The notes: generated from the letters alone by a model not told the origin. A stretch of DNA of 64,000 bases from Sarcodiotheca gaudichaudii (GCA_032355985.1 JAUKVZ010000001.1:310001-374000), one strand, 5' to 3'; positions 42,976 to 52,084 are shown, counted from the first letter of the stretch. Numbers and translations: made by a program.

Positions 42976-43764
42976 TCACTTCAGATGCCGCTCGAGAAAT
43001 GCGAGTTGAAGGTTCTTGGCGTCATTCGAGACCGAACCGAAACCGGCATGTTCATACGGCGCGCCGGTCTGCGGCCATGTGGTCAACTCGATCAGGTCCG
43101 GATCGGCGCCAGATTGCCTGTGATGCGACTGCAATGCCTCCACGAAGTTTCTGATCGCGCTGACGGGCGCCCATTCGTCCGCCTCCGAGTGCAGCGCCAG
43201 CAGTGGCAGGGGGCGCCAATCCTCGAAGTGTCCCATCGGGTTGAGCTTCTCAACCAATGGCGCCGGGTATCGCTCCGCGTAATCCATCTGAGAGAAGTCG
43301 CCGATCGTCGACTCGACGCAGGCGCACACAAAATCATGTCGATCGCAGAGTCTTCTGAGTGTGGTCATGCCGCCGGCGGACATGCCTCCGATCGCCATGC
43401 GATCCAGATCAAACACGCCTTCATATTCAGGCGCCGCCAGCGCTTCGACGACGCGATCGACTTCCTCGATCGCCTTCTCGACCACATATAGCGTGGCGTC
43501 CGCGGTCTGCATGGATGAGTCGGCGCGCTCGCCGTGGCCGGGCAGATCAATTGCGCATGCTGCGATCCCATTTCGAATCCAGCGCAGATACCGGCCTGGA
43601 TCAATTTCCTTGGACACCGTGCGGCCATGCATCCAGAGCACGACAGGCGCGGGCGAGTTCCAGTCAGGATGCGCAAGCAAAGCCGGGATCTCGCCATCGC
43701 ACAGCTTCTCGAAGCGTGATTGCTCGAGCAGCGATGCGGGCAGGCGCGAGAAACGGCTGATCAT
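42976..43764 (-). CDS. Alpha/beta-fold hydrolase (dienelactone hydrolase/esterase-like)
   Basis: The 262-residue protein has the order of an alpha/beta hydrolase. His-Gly near residue 46 forms the oxyanion region, and the nucleophile elbow Gly-Gly-Met-Ser-Ala-Gly-Gly places the Ser near 129. The acid is an Asp in Ser-Glu-Ala-Asp-Glu-Trp, and the base is likely the His of Glu-His-Ala-Gly-Phe. No signal peptide is seen. The start at 43764 gives a natural N terminus; a GTG at 43803 would overlap the preceding gene. It belongs to the minus-strand run with the metallo-hydrolase and the transporter. The substrate is unknown. Confidence 0.8.
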   Translation of the reverse strand: MISRFSRLPASLLEQSRFEKLCDGEIPALLAHPDWNSPAPVVLWMHGRTVSKEIDPGRYLRWIRNGIAACAIDLPGHGERADSSMQTADATLYVVEKAIEEVDRVVEALAAPEYEGVFDLDRMAIGGMSAGGMTTLRRLCDRHDFVCACVESTIGDFSQMDYAERYPAPLVEKLNPMGHFEDWRPLPLLALHSEADEWAPVSAIRNFVEALQSHHRQSGADPDLIELTTWPQTGAPYEHAGFGSVSNDAKNLQLAFLERHLK

Positions 43765-43799
43765 GGATGATGATGGTACAGGCATCGGGATCGCCGCCC

Positions 43800-44453
43800 T
43801 CACGCCGAGACGAACGGGTTGGATCGCTTTTCGCGCCCGATGGTCGTCTCAGGTCCGTGGCCGGGCAGCACGCGGGTCTCGTCGGGAAGCTGGTAGAGCT
43901 TCTCCTTGATGGATGCGAAGAGCGCCGGACCATCGCTGGTGGGGAAGTCATACCGACCGATGGAGCCTGCGAAGAGGGTGTCGCCGGCGAGCAGCACGTT
44001 GTCCGCCTCGTTCCAGATGGACACGCCGCCCGGCGAGTGACCCGGCGTCTCGATGACTTTCCACTGCGAATCGCCGAGCGTCAAGATGTCGCCCTCGCGA
44101 AGTCGCTGGTCGCAGGGCGCCGCCACGATCGGCTCTCCCATGGCGAGGCTGAGATTGAGCTCGGGATCCGTCAGCCAGGCCGCCTCGTTTTGGTGGATCG
44201 CGACCTCCGCGCCGGGAAAGGCCGCCCGAATCTGATCCAGGCCGGCGATGTGATCGACATGGGCATGGGTGAGCAGGATGCGGGTGATCTCGAGATCGAG
44301 CTCCCGAGCCCTGCGAATAATCTCGTCCGGGTCGAATCCCGCATCGACGATCCATCCCTGCGAGCCGCCTTCGGCACGCACGAGATAGCAGTTCGTCTCA
44401 AAAGGACCCAGGACGAAGCGTTCAGTGATGGACTGTATGGGACGATTGGTCAT
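43800..44453 (-). CDS. MBL-fold metallo-hydrolase (glyoxalase II-like)
   Basis: The 217-residue protein has the metal-binding motif Thr-His-Ala-His-Val-Asp-His (62-68), a further His in Pro-Gly-His-Ser-Pro-Gly (near 138), Gly-Asp-Thr-Leu-Phe near 156-160 and Gly-His-Gly near 198. This is the YcbL-like subgroup of the glyoxalase II branch, which hydrolyses S-lactoylglutathione-type thioesters. The actual thiol in this organism is not known. It is divergent from the cupin gene, 71 bases away, and first in the run that ends with trpB. Confidence 0.9.
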   Translation of the reverse strand: MTNRPIQSITERFVLGPFETNCYLVRAEGGSQGWIVDAGFDPDEIIRRARELDLEITRILLTHAHVDHIAGLDQIRAAFPGAEVAIHQNEAAWLTDPELNLSLAMGEPIVAAPCDQRLREGDILTLGDSQWKVIETPGHSPGGVSIWNEADNVLLAGDTLFAGSIGRYDFPTSDGPALFASIKEKLYQLPDETRVLPGHGPETTIGREKRSNPFVSA

Positions 44454-44524
44454 AATTGGAAGTAGAATCGTTTGGCGGTCGATCTTCCAGTTTCGATGGC
44501 GCCCCGAGTGGGCGGGGAGAGGCT

Positions 44525-44896
44525 GTGGCGCTTATTCGCAACATTGACGAGACGGAAATGACGCCCGTGGCGATGGAGGGCGCGGAGGACGTGACCATGT
44601 CGCTCATGGTCGGACGATCCGACGGCGCCCCGAATTTCTCGCTGCGGCAGTTTCGCGTCGCTCCGGGCGGCTGCACGCCGCGTCACAGCCATGATTACGA
44701 GCATGAGGTCTTCGTTGTCGAAGGTCAGGGCTCGGTGCTGCTGGAAGGCGAGGAACGGGAAGTTTCGGGTGGCGATGTCGTGTTCGTGCCGGCGGATTCC
44801 CTTCATCAGTTCAAGGCGGATCGAGGCGCGGAGTTGCGGTTTCTCTGTCTCGTGCCGGTCTCACGCAATTGTGGTGACGCGACACCGGGCAGTTAG
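44525..44896 (+). CDS. Small single-domain cupin protein
   Basis: The 123-residue protein is a cupin with both conserved motifs. The first contains His-Ser-His-Asp-Tyr-Glu-His-Glu-Val-Phe and supplies metal ligands. The second ends Pro-Ala-Asp-Ser-Leu-His-Gln-Phe. Such proteins serve as dioxygenases, isomerases or sensors, and no role can be chosen. The GTG at 44525 follows GGGGAGAGG; a TTG at 44456 in the same frame would extend it with an unstructured lead. It precedes the next plus-strand gene by 44 bases. Confidence 0.85.
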   Translation: MALIRNIDETEMTPVAMEGAEDVTMSLMVGRSDGAPNFSLRQFRVAPGGCTPRHSHDYEHEVFVVEGQGSVLLEGEEREVSGGDVVFVPADSLHQFKADRGAELRFLCLVPVSRNCGDATPGS

Positions 44897-44940
44897 GTCA
44901 GAGATCATCGGCGAAGACGGTCGTGGGCACGGAGGGCTCG

Positions 44941-45969
44941 ATGCAAGATAAAGCTGGCGAAGTCGACAGGCGGCGCAAGGATCGTCGAAAGAGCGGCGGC
45001 GACAAAAAGGGCACAGGGACGGCGCCTGGCGGGCTGGATCTGTTCTGGCTTGCCGTGTACATCGCGCTGCTGAGCGCCTGCGGCGCCCTGATGATCATTA
45101 CACCCGAGTTGCGCGGGTTCGCGTTTGTCGGTCTGATCGTCACGGCGGCGCTGATGCCGATCGGCCTGCGCAGCCAGACAGGCGATAACGCCGCGGCCAC
45201 GGAAGCGCAGGCGGATCAGATCAACATGCTCTGCCGCTCCATGGATGACATGCGCCGCGAAGCGGGGCTGAGTGATGCGGCCAAGCGTGTGCTTCATCGG
45301 CGCGCTGAGCGAGATATTCTCACGCGCGAGATCGAGCGGGACATCGTCGACCAGGACTGGGATGCCGCGATGATTCTCGTCAAAGAGCTTGCCGAGCGAT
45401 TCGGCTATCGCCAGGAAGCGGAGCAGTTTCGCGGCCGTATCGAAGTGGCCCGTGCTGAGACGCTTGATCGCAATGTGGCGTCCTCGCTGGCGACGCTGGA
45501 CGGCCTGATCGCATCGCGCCGCTGGACGGACGCATTCGCCGAGGCCGGCCGTATCGCACGGCTGTATCCCGAATCACATCGTGTCGACGGCCTGAGAGCT
45601 CAGATTGAAGACGCCCAGCGCTCCTACAAGCTTGAGCTTGAGCGGCGATTCCTGTTGCAAGCCGAGCGCGACGAAGTGGATGGCGCGATGGAGACGTTGC
45701 GCGAGCTTGATTCCTATCTCACTGAGGAGGAAGCGGAGCCATTCCGCGAAGTGGCGCGAGGCGTCATTGGCAAAGCGCGCGACAATCTCGGCGTTCGATT
45801 CAAGCTGCTCATCCAGGATCGAAACTGGGTCGAGGCGCTGGATGTGGGCACGCGCATCATCGAGCAGTTTCCCAACACGCGGATGGCTCAGGAAGTGCGC
45901 GACATGATTGACATGCTTCGCACACGCGCCGCCGAAATGGCCAGCGCCGGCCAGGGCAGCATCAACTGA
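44941..45969 (+). CDS. Membrane protein with C-terminal TPR-like helices
   Basis: The 342-residue protein has a polar basic N terminus, two adjacent transmembrane helices (about 33-52 and 57-75), then about 260 residues of helical repeats resembling TPR units (pattern Trp-x-x-Ala near 140, 210 and 300). No family name is recognised. The ATG at 44941 is preceded by GGAGGG; a GTG 18 bases earlier is possible. It ends tail to tail with lspA, overlapping by eight bases. It may be an envelope scaffold, which is inference. Confidence 0.75.
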   Translation: MQDKAGEVDRRRKDRRKSGGDKKGTGTAPGGLDLFWLAVYIALLSACGALMIITPELRGFAFVGLIVTAALMPIGLRSQTGDNAAATEAQADQINMLCRSMDDMRREAGLSDAAKRVLHRRAERDILTREIERDIVDQDWDAAMILVKELAERFGYRQEAEQFRGRIEVARAETLDRNVASSLATLDGLIASRRWTDAFAEAGRIARLYPESHRVDGLRAQIEDAQRSYKLELERRFLLQAERDEVDGAMETLRELDSYLTEEEAEPFREVARGVIGKARDNLGVRFKLLIQDRNWVEALDVGTRIIEQFPNTRMAQEVRDMIDMLRTRAAEMASAGQGSIN

Positions 45970-46660
45970 CCTCGGTGGGTTTCTTCGCCTGTGTCTCCGC
46001 GTCGTTTTCGACGGGCGTTCGCCACAGCGATATCAGAAGCAGTCCGATGCCGATCAGCAGGAACGCATCCGCGACGTTGCTCACCCAGGGCCAGACTTCA
46101 GGCGAACCGCTCGGCCATGTCAGGCCGAATGGCAGCGGCACGCCGGGCAATGGATGCAGAAAGTCGCGCACGCAGCCGTAGAGCAGGCGATCGTAAAGAT
46201 TGCCGAGCCCGCCGGCGATGATCAGCCCAAGCGCGACATGCGCCATATGACTGCGCTTCGTCGTCCAGTGCGCAAACACCCACAACGCGAACGCCAGGGC
46301 GGCGAACGTAAAGAGCACGAAGAACCATCGCTGCCCCGGACCGACGCCGAAGACAGCCCCCGGATTCAGCACGAGTTTCAGATCCAGGACGGAGGGGATC
46401 ACTGTCACTGCATCGTGTGAAGGAAGCACGCCGGAGACGACGCCATGCTTGAGCGCTTCGAGCACTTCTTCACGCTGAAGCCTGACCGGTCTCTCCGCGA
46501 TGTGGGCGAACGCGAGTGATTTCGAGATCAGATCGATGGCCACGCCGACAACCATGACGATGAGCAGCGTCAACCATGCGGCGCCGGATCGAAGCGCAGA
46601 TTCCGCAACCGAGCCGACAGCCGCCTGCTCACCTTGATTGTCTTGGGTCGCGTCGGTCAT
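45962..46660 (-). CDS. lspA: Lipoprotein signal peptidase (signal peptidase II)
   Basis: The 232-residue membrane protease cleaves lipoprotein signal peptides after lipid attachment. Four hydrophobic helices are present. The catalytic Asp pair is Asp166 in Val-Arg-Asp-Phe-Leu and Asp198 in Ser-Asn-Val-Ala-Asp-Ala-Phe, with the family motif Gly-Asn-Leu-Tyr-Asp-Arg at 153-158. It is longer than the usual 160-170 residues because of a polar N-terminal part (about 25 residues), a loop of about 35 residues near 57-90 and a longer loop between the two catalytic Asp. It follows the DksA-like fusion gene by 24 bases, a pairing seen in many bacteria. Confidence 0.93.
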   Translation of the reverse strand: MTDATQDNQGEQAAVGSVAESALRSGAAWLTLLIVMVVGVAIDLISKSLAFAHIAERPVRLQREEVLEALKHGVVSGVLPSHDAVTVIPSVLDLKLVLNPGAVFGVGPGQRWFFVLFTFAALAFALWVFAHWTTKRSHMAHVALGLIIAGGLGNLYDRLLYGCVRDFLHPLPGVPLPFGLTWPSGSPEVWPWVSNVADAFLLIGIGLLLISLWRTPVENDAETQAKKPTEVS

Positions 46661-46684
46661 GCCGCCGGAAGTTCAGTGTGGGTT

Positions 46685-47569
46685 TCAGCCGCTGTAGGTC
46701 TGATGATCGAGCTGCCTTGCGCCATCGACGCAATAGCGCGTCCAGGGCGTCGCCTCAAGTCGATCTTTGTGGATCGGACGGCCCAGCAGTTCGCAGATGC
46801 CGTAGACGCCCTGTTCGATGCGCTCCAGGGCGTCATCGATCTCCTTGAGCAGTTTTCGTTGCGAGGCAGCAAGGCCGAGCGAGAGGGACTGGTCGTATTC
46901 ATCGGATCCCTGATCGGCCATGTGCTGAGGAAGAGAGCTGAGCGATCCGCTGCCGGAGTTCGTCAGGGCGCCGCTCTCCATGTCCGAGACGTCTCCCACC
47001 ACATCCTGCCGCTTGAGAAGCAGAAGATCGCGATACTTGTTCAGCTCGCGCTTCGTCAATGGGGATTTCGTCAGACGCTTGAACTCATCGACTTTCTCGT
47101 CGATCAGGGCGCTTGTGCGCTGCACGGGCTGAAGCCCTGCGGCCGCGGCGAGCCGCTTCGCAGCTGCTTTTGCGTCCGCGAGATTCGATCGCGGCTGGCC
47201 ATTGCTGGAGTCCTGCCTGCCGCCGCCGGAGGTCTTCTTCTTCGAAGACTTCGCCTTCGAAGCAGACTTCTTCGTCGTCTTCTTGCTGGACTTCTTCGTT
47301 GTCTTCTTGGCGGCGGCCTTCTTGCGCGCAGCCTTTTTCTTCGACGCCGAAGTCTTGCGTGCGGCCTTCTTCGCAGTCGCCTTTTTACGCGTGGACGTCT
47401 TGCGAGCCGCCTTCTTGCGAGCCGCCTTTTTGGCGGTGCTCACACGGGTCGACTTCTTGCGCGTGGCCTTGGCGCGCGACTTTCGCGATGCGGCCTTTTT
47501 CTTCGCGCTGGAGGATCGCTTCTTCTTTGACGTCGATTTCTTGCGCGACGCGGTCTTCTTCTTCGCCAA
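46685..47569 (-). CDS. Fusion of a histone-H1-like Lys/Ala-rich tail with a DksA/TraR domain
   Basis: The 294-residue protein has a very basic, low-complexity N-terminal half (residues 1-117, mainly Lys, Ala, Ser, Thr, Arg with repeated Ala-Lys-Lys units) like eukaryotic histone H1 tails and bacterial HctB-type proteins. The C-terminal half is DksA-like. It has a helical coiled-coil region (about 170-205), Ala-Asp-Gln-Gly-Ser-Asp-Glu-Tyr-Asp near 218, and a zinc-finger-type end with Tyr-Gly-Ile-Cys-Glu and Arg-Leu-Glu-Ala-x-Pro. Only two of the four usual zinc Cys remain. It is therefore a DNA-binding, polymerase-associated candidate. lspA follows by 24 bases. Confidence 0.85.
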   Translation of the reverse strand: MAKKKTASRKKSTSKKKRSSSAKKKAASRKSRAKATRKKSTRVSTAKKAARKKAARKTSTRKKATAKKAARKTSASKKKAARKKAAAKKTTKKSSKKTTKKSASKAKSSKKKTSGGGRQDSSNGQPRSNLADAKAAAKRLAAAAGLQPVQRTSALIDEKVDEFKRLTKSPLTKRELNKYRDLLLLKRQDVVGDVSDMESGALTNSGSGSLSSLPQHMADQGSDEYDQSLSLGLAASQRKLLKEIDDALERIEQGVYGICELLGRPIHKDRLEATPWTRYCVDGARQLDHQTYSG

Positions 47570-47788
47570 TTCTCAGTTCCCCGATTGATCCCCGAGTCTC
47601 AGGTTGACGGCCTCTGGGGCCTCCCGGCTCGTCAAGGAGGGAATCGATCAGCGTATCCAGTCAGAGATAACCGGTCAACGAAGCCACAAATCGACCTCTC
47701 AGGCCTCCCGAGTGGGGATTCATGGGCATACACGCGTGTCTGCGGCAATTTGAGGCGAGGAGAACCTGGGGCATATGCCCTGATCGGC

Positions 47789-48823
47789 CTACGTCTCGTC
47801 GCCCGATTCCTCGCCTTCTGTGGAGATCTCGAGCGGCGCCTCGGTGAAGACGCCCAGCTTTCGGAATCGCTTGTATCGCCGTGGGGGCAGATTCGCCGGC
47901 TTGATTCGCTTGAGACCTCGAAGCTGGTCGAGCAGCCATTTTCTCATGGCCTCGGCTGTGGCTTCCGGCGCTCGATGGGCGCCGCCGGCGGGCTCTTCGA
48001 TGATCGCGTCGATGATGCCGAGGCGAATGTTGTCACGGGCGGTGAGGCGCAGGGCATCGGCGGCCGCGGCGTTGTTCTTCTCGTTGGCTTCCTTCCACAG
48101 GATGGCCGCACAACCTTCGGGGCTGATCACCGAGTACCAGGAATGCTGCAGCATCGCGACCTTGTCCGCGACGGCGATGCCGAGCGCGCCGCCGGAGCCG
48201 CCTTCGCCGATGACGACGCTCACGATGGGCGTCTCCAATCGGCTCATCTCCAGGAGATTGACTGCGATCGCCTCTGCCTGCCCGCGCTGCTCGGCGCCGA
48301 CGCCCGGATAGGCGCCGGGTGTATCGACCAGCGTGACGATGGGAAGATTGAACTTCTCAGCAAGCTTCATTTTCGCAAGCGCCTTGCGATATCCCTCCGG
48401 ATGCGCACATCCGAAGTGGCACGCGAGGCGCTCCTGCGTATCACGACCTTTTTGATGGCCGATGACGAGACATTTCACCGAGCCGAGGCGCGCCAGTCCG
48501 GTGACCAGCGCCGGATCGTCGCCGAATCGACGATCGCCGTGCAGCTCGCAGAAGTCCTTGAAGATGAAATCGATGTAATCACGCGTCTGCGGGCGTCTGG
48601 GATGGCGCGCGACGCGCACCGTGTCCACCGGCGAAAGCTGGTGGTATAGCTCATCCAGCAAGGTCGCACGGCGCGCCTGCAGATCTTCAAGCTCGATCGT
48701 GGCGGCGCCATCCGGCTCTTCGGCGGCGTCTTCGGCTTCGGCGATGGCCTCATTGAGCTGCGCGATGCGCTGCTCGATCTCCACGACCGGTTTTTCGAAC
48801 TCAAGTTGGTACAGCGTTGACAT
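47789..48823 (-). CDS. accA: Acetyl-CoA carboxylase carboxyltransferase subunit alpha
   Basis: The 344-residue AccA moves the carboxyl group from carboxybiotin to acetyl-CoA together with AccD. Typical stretches are Arg-His-Pro-x-Arg-Pro-x-x-x-Asp-Tyr-Ile (about 72-83), His-Gly-Asp-Arg near 93-96, and the CoA-binding part with Asp-Thr-Pro-Gly-Ala-Tyr-Pro-Gly. The ATG at 48823 gives the normal N terminus (Tyr-Gln-Leu-Glu-Phe-Glu-Lys-Pro); the frame is open further upstream only because it runs opposite proC. accD is not adjacent. It is divergent from proC with 97 bases between starts. Confidence 0.95.
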   Translation of the reverse strand: MSTLYQLEFEKPVVEIEQRIAQLNEAIAEAEDAAEEPDGAATIELEDLQARRATLLDELYHQLSPVDTVRVARHPRRPQTRDYIDFIFKDFCELHGDRRFGDDPALVTGLARLGSVKCLVIGHQKGRDTQERLACHFGCAHPEGYRKALAKMKLAEKFNLPIVTLVDTPGAYPGVGAEQRGQAEAIAVNLLEMSRLETPIVSVVIGEGGSGGALGIAVADKVAMLQHSWYSVISPEGCAAILWKEANEKNNAAAADALRLTARDNIRLGIIDAIIEEPAGGAHRAPEATAEAMRKWLLDQLRGLKRIKPANLPPRRYKRFRKLGVFTEAPLEISTEGEESGDET

Positions 48824-48920
48824 AGGCTTGCTTTGGTGTCTGGAAGCGATCAGTCTAGCCGCGTTGCGGGTCACCAGCGAGAGGGGCCGATGCGACGCGG
48901 GCGATGGGTCAGGAGTGGGT

Positions 48921-49751
48921 ATGCAAGGCGCGGATCTGATAGTTATCGGCGGCGGGAACATGGCTGGCGCCATCATTGAGGGAATCGTCGAATCTGGCGC
49001 AGAGCGGCCGGGCGTCATGGCGATCTGCGATGTCAACGCGGATCGGCTTGCCCATTTTCAAGCGCCCCGTTTCGGCGAGCATGTGACCTGCATTTCCAGC
49101 GACATCGGAGAGGTATTCCGCGGCGCCCGGGAGGCGGCGCCGGTGCTGCTGGGTGTGAAGCCGCAGGTGTTTCCAGCGGTGGCGTCGGAGATCTCGAGTC
49201 TGGTCGGTCCGTCGCGGCTGATCATTTCGATCATGGCCGGCGTCTCGATCGCGACCATGCAGTCGACGCTCGGCGATGGCGCGCGTGTGGTGCGCGTCAT
49301 GCCCAATCTTCCAGCCAGTCTGCGGCAGGGGGTCAGCGCTTTCGCTCCCGGTCCTGGAACTACCGAAGAGGACGCTTCGCTCGTACGCGACATCTTCAGC
49401 GCGTGCGGAGATGTCGTTGAGTTGCCTGAAGACCTAATGGATGCATTCACGGGCGTCGCAGGATCCGGCCCGGCGTATGTGTTTTATCTGGCGGAGGCGA
49501 TGATTGAGGGCGCCATCGAAGTCGGGCTTGAGCCGGAGACGGCGGATCGTGTCGTGCGTCAGGTGATTGCAGGCGCATCGGCGATGCTCGGCGCCAGCGA
49601 CGAGTCGGCTGCGGCATTGCGACGCGCCGTTACAAGTCCCAAGGGCACGACGGCCAGCGCCATCGAGACGCTGGAGCAAGCGAATGTCAGAGCCTCGGTC
49701 AAGCGCGCCATCGCAGCGGCGCGCGATCGCGGACGGGAGCTTTCAGATTGA
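48921..49751 (+). CDS. proC: Pyrroline-5-carboxylate reductase
   Basis: The 276-residue enzyme makes proline from pyrroline-5-carboxylate with NAD(P)H. It has the Rossmann motif Gly-Gly-Gly-Asn-Met-Ala-Gly-Ala (about 10-17) and the family signature with Gly-Ser-Gly-Pro-Ala-Tyr and, near the end, Thr-Ser-Pro-Lys-Gly-Thr-Thr. The ATG at 48921 gives a normal length; the longer open frame starting at 48621 overlaps accA in antisense and has no homology there. Its end is six bases from the convergent permease gene. Confidence 0.96.
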   Translation: MQGADLIVIGGGNMAGAIIEGIVESGAERPGVMAICDVNADRLAHFQAPRFGEHVTCISSDIGEVFRGAREAAPVLLGVKPQVFPAVASEISSLVGPSRLIISIMAGVSIATMQSTLGDGARVVRVMPNLPASLRQGVSAFAPGPGTTEEDASLVRDIFSACGDVVELPEDLMDAFTGVAGSGPAYVFYLAEAMIEGAIEVGLEPETADRVVRQVIAGASAMLGASDESAAALRRAVTSPKGTTASAIETLEQANVRASVKRAIAAARDRGRELSD

Positions 49752-49756
49752 TCTGA

Positions 49757-50977
49757 CTAGAAGTCGCGGCGAGAGAAGACAAAGCAGGCCGCACCGACGA
49801 TGACGGCTTCAAATGCAAGCGAAGAGCCAAGGATGACGACTGCCGAGCGAGAGTTGTAGTCCTCGCGAATCCGTTCGGATGCTTCCTGACTTTGTTCGAG
49901 TTGATCGCGCGTCGGAACGCCCGGTCGCCGCTCGGCTTCATCGCTGTCGGCGTATTCGAACTGGGCTTGGTAGATGGAGTCATTCACGACTTCTTCGAAG
50001 TTAATGTCGAGAGCGCGGCCAACGAGCTGAGTCGTTTGCTGCGTCTTGGGGAGCAACAACAGGACGCCGCGAACGCCTCCGTGCCATCGTTCCAATGCGG
50101 CGCCGACGCGCCGGGAGCTTGCCGCGCTCGCCTGTAACTCCAGGATTTGAGCCTCGTCTGCTTCGATCTGCTCTTTGATCGACTCGATGCGCCGCGGTTT
50201 GGAGGTGAGGTTTTCGGTGAACGTCTCCGGATTCTCGGCGCGCTGGAGCGCTTCGGTTCGCCGCTCGATGGCGCCTTCGAGCGATTCGATGCGCGACTCC
50301 GAGTATTCAGCTGACACAATCTGCTGCATGGCGACCGAATTAAGGGCCTGCTCAGCGGTCTGGACGATCCAGAGGCCGAACCAGAAGAGAAGCGCAATGA
50401 GTAATGCGGCGATGCTGGATCGTGTCAGCACGGCGACGAGGGCGCTGATGCAATAGATGTAGGAAAAGAGCGCGGTGATGAGCGGGATGGCGACAAAGAC
50501 TCCGAAATTCCACTCGCCCAGCCGCAGTCCGAGGACGAGGAACACACCGGTGCAAAAGAGCGTCAGCTGAGCGATCATGAAGAAGAGCGCGCCGGCATAT
50601 TTCACAAGAAACAGATGCGCGCGGCTGATGGGCTTGGACAGCACGAGGTCGATCGATCCTGCTGAAAGAAAGTCCGGCAGAATCGTGGTGGTCGATATCA
50701 GGCCGAGAATGCTGGCGCCCCAGGAAAGCCAGATGGATGCGATGAATCCCGTGAAGATGCCCAGCAGCATGCTCTTGGCCGCGGGTGATCCTTTGACGAA
50801 TGTGTCGCTCTCGATGTGAAAGAGGCCCCAGGCGATGGAGAAGCCATTCTCATCGAACCCGATCATGGCGTAAGCGATCACGAGAATCAGGGAGATCGCA
50901 AGCGTGATGATGAAGAGCTTTCGCGCCATCAGCAGACGAATGGAATCAAATAGCAGCGCCATGGTGGCGGTCATCAT
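49757..50977 (-). CDS. ABC-2-type transporter permease with coiled-coil loop
   Basis: The 406-residue membrane protein has about six hydrophobic segments and a large soluble loop (about residues 215-380) that is charged and partly coiled-coil. This resembles the long extracytoplasmic loops of ABC-2 (NosY/CcmB-like or gliding-type) permeases. It follows the ATPase gene with a four-base overlap, so the two form one exporter. Substrate is unknown. The start at 50977 leaves the overlap ATGA, typical of coupled subunits. Confidence 0.85.
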   Translation of the reverse strand: MMTATMALLFDSIRLLMARKLFIITLAISLILVIAYAMIGFDENGFSIAWGLFHIESDTFVKGSPAAKSMLLGIFTGFIASIWLSWGASILGLISTTTILPDFLSAGSIDLVLSKPISRAHLFLVKYAGALFFMIAQLTLFCTGVFLVLGLRLGEWNFGVFVAIPLITALFSYIYCISALVAVLTRSSIAALLIALLFWFGLWIVQTAEQALNSVAMQQIVSAEYSESRIESLEGAIERRTEALQRAENPETFTENLTSKPRRIESIKEQIEADEAQILELQASAASSRRVGAALERWHGGVRGVLLLLPKTQQTTQLVGRALDINFEEVVNDSIYQAQFEYADSDEAERRPGVPTRDQLEQSQEASERIREDYNSRSAVVILGSSLAFEAVIVGAACFVFSRRDF

Positions 50978-51975
50978 TGCGCCTCCTTCCCGCTGCGCTT
51001 GCGTTCGAAGCGGGCGCCTGCCGCAGATGCGCTGTCGCCGACTGCCTGCATGAACAGATCCTCCAGCGATGGCTTGCGAAGGCGCATGCCGATAATCGTG
51101 ATATTCGCTTTTCTCAATGCGTCGATGGCGGCTTGCGCGTCCTGGGCTTCTTCCGTTTCGACGCGAAGGCCTCCCGGCTCGACGCCGACTTCGGGCGATC
51201 GGGATTCGCCTGCGAATCCAGCGCTGACTCGCTTGAGGGCCTCCTCATCAGTCGAGGGCGCGACCTGAATAAAGAAAGCTCGCTGGCCATCGGTCAATGC
51301 GTCCATGGAGCCCTGTGTTGCGACGGCGCCCTGGACGAGGATGGCGACGCGATTGCACACCATCTCAAGTTCGCCGAGAAGGTGACTGTTGATGAAGATC
51401 GTGCGGCCTTCGTCGCGGGCATGTTCGAGAATGCGGCGGATGTCTCGGCGTCCGACAGGGTCGACGCCGTCGGTCGGTTCATCGAGAAAGACGAGATCCG
51501 GCTCGTTCATGAGGGCTTGTGCGACGCCCAGACGCTGTCGCATGCCTTTGGAGTATTTGGAAATGCGCTGCCGGGCCCACTCGCGCATGCCGACAAGCTC
51601 GAGCAGTTCAGGCGCCCGTCGCTTGCGCACGGAACGAGACATGCCGCCGAGTGCGCCGAAGTAGTCCAGTGCTTGTGCACCGGTGAGGTAATCCGGGAAG
51701 CGAAGATGCTCCGGCAGGTAGCCGATGCGCCGCAGAGCGCGTTTGTCGCCGACGGGCGCGTTGAGGATGGCGCCTTCGGCGTTCGTGGGCCGCACGATCG
51801 TCAGCAGGATCTTGACCAGTGTTGATTTGCCGGCGCCATTTGGGCCGAGCAGGCCGAAGATCTCGCCGGGCGCGACTTTCAGATCGACTCCTCGAAGGGC
51901 TTCGACGCCGCCCCGGAATCTCTTGCGCACCTGTCGGATGTCGATGGCGAGTTCGCCTGCTGTCGCTGTGGTCAT
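50974..51975 (-). CDS. ABC transporter ATP-binding protein
   Basis: The 333-residue ATPase has Walker A Gly-Pro-Asn-Gly-Ala-Gly-Lys-Ser, the signature Tyr-Ser-Lys-Gly-Met-Arg-Gln-Arg, Walker B with Leu-Val-Phe-Leu-Asp-Glu-Pro-Thr and a switch His in Asn-Ser-His. The C-terminal 100 residues are an accessory domain common in ABC-2 exporters. The ATG at 51975 is taken as start; a GTG nine bases upstream is possible. It pairs with the permease encoded next on the same strand. Confidence 0.93.
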   Translation of the reverse strand: MTTATAGELAIDIRQVRKRFRGGVEALRGVDLKVAPGEIFGLLGPNGAGKSTLVKILLTIVRPTNAEGAILNAPVGDKRALRRIGYLPEHLRFPDYLTGAQALDYFGALGGMSRSVRKRRAPELLELVGMREWARQRISKYSKGMRQRLGVAQALMNEPDLVFLDEPTDGVDPVGRRDIRRILEHARDEGRTIFINSHLLGELEMVCNRVAILVQGAVATQGSMDALTDGQRAFFIQVAPSTDEEALKRVSAGFAGESRSPEVGVEPGGLRVETEEAQDAQAAIDALRKANITIIGMRLRKPSLEDLFMQAVGDSASAAGARFERKRSGKEAQ

Positions 51976-52084
51976 GGAGCTCACTCACGGATGAACGATG
52001 TGGTTGTCTTCAACCTCATCATTGGTAGGAGGCGGTCCCGGCTTTTGCGATGTTCGCTGCGCTGTCAGTGTACGATTCGCAGGG

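Noticed and set aside
47200-47569. Tandem DNA repeat array
   Set aside because: The repeated bases come from Lys/Ala codons of the histone-like tail. The reading frame is intact and unit length is irregular.
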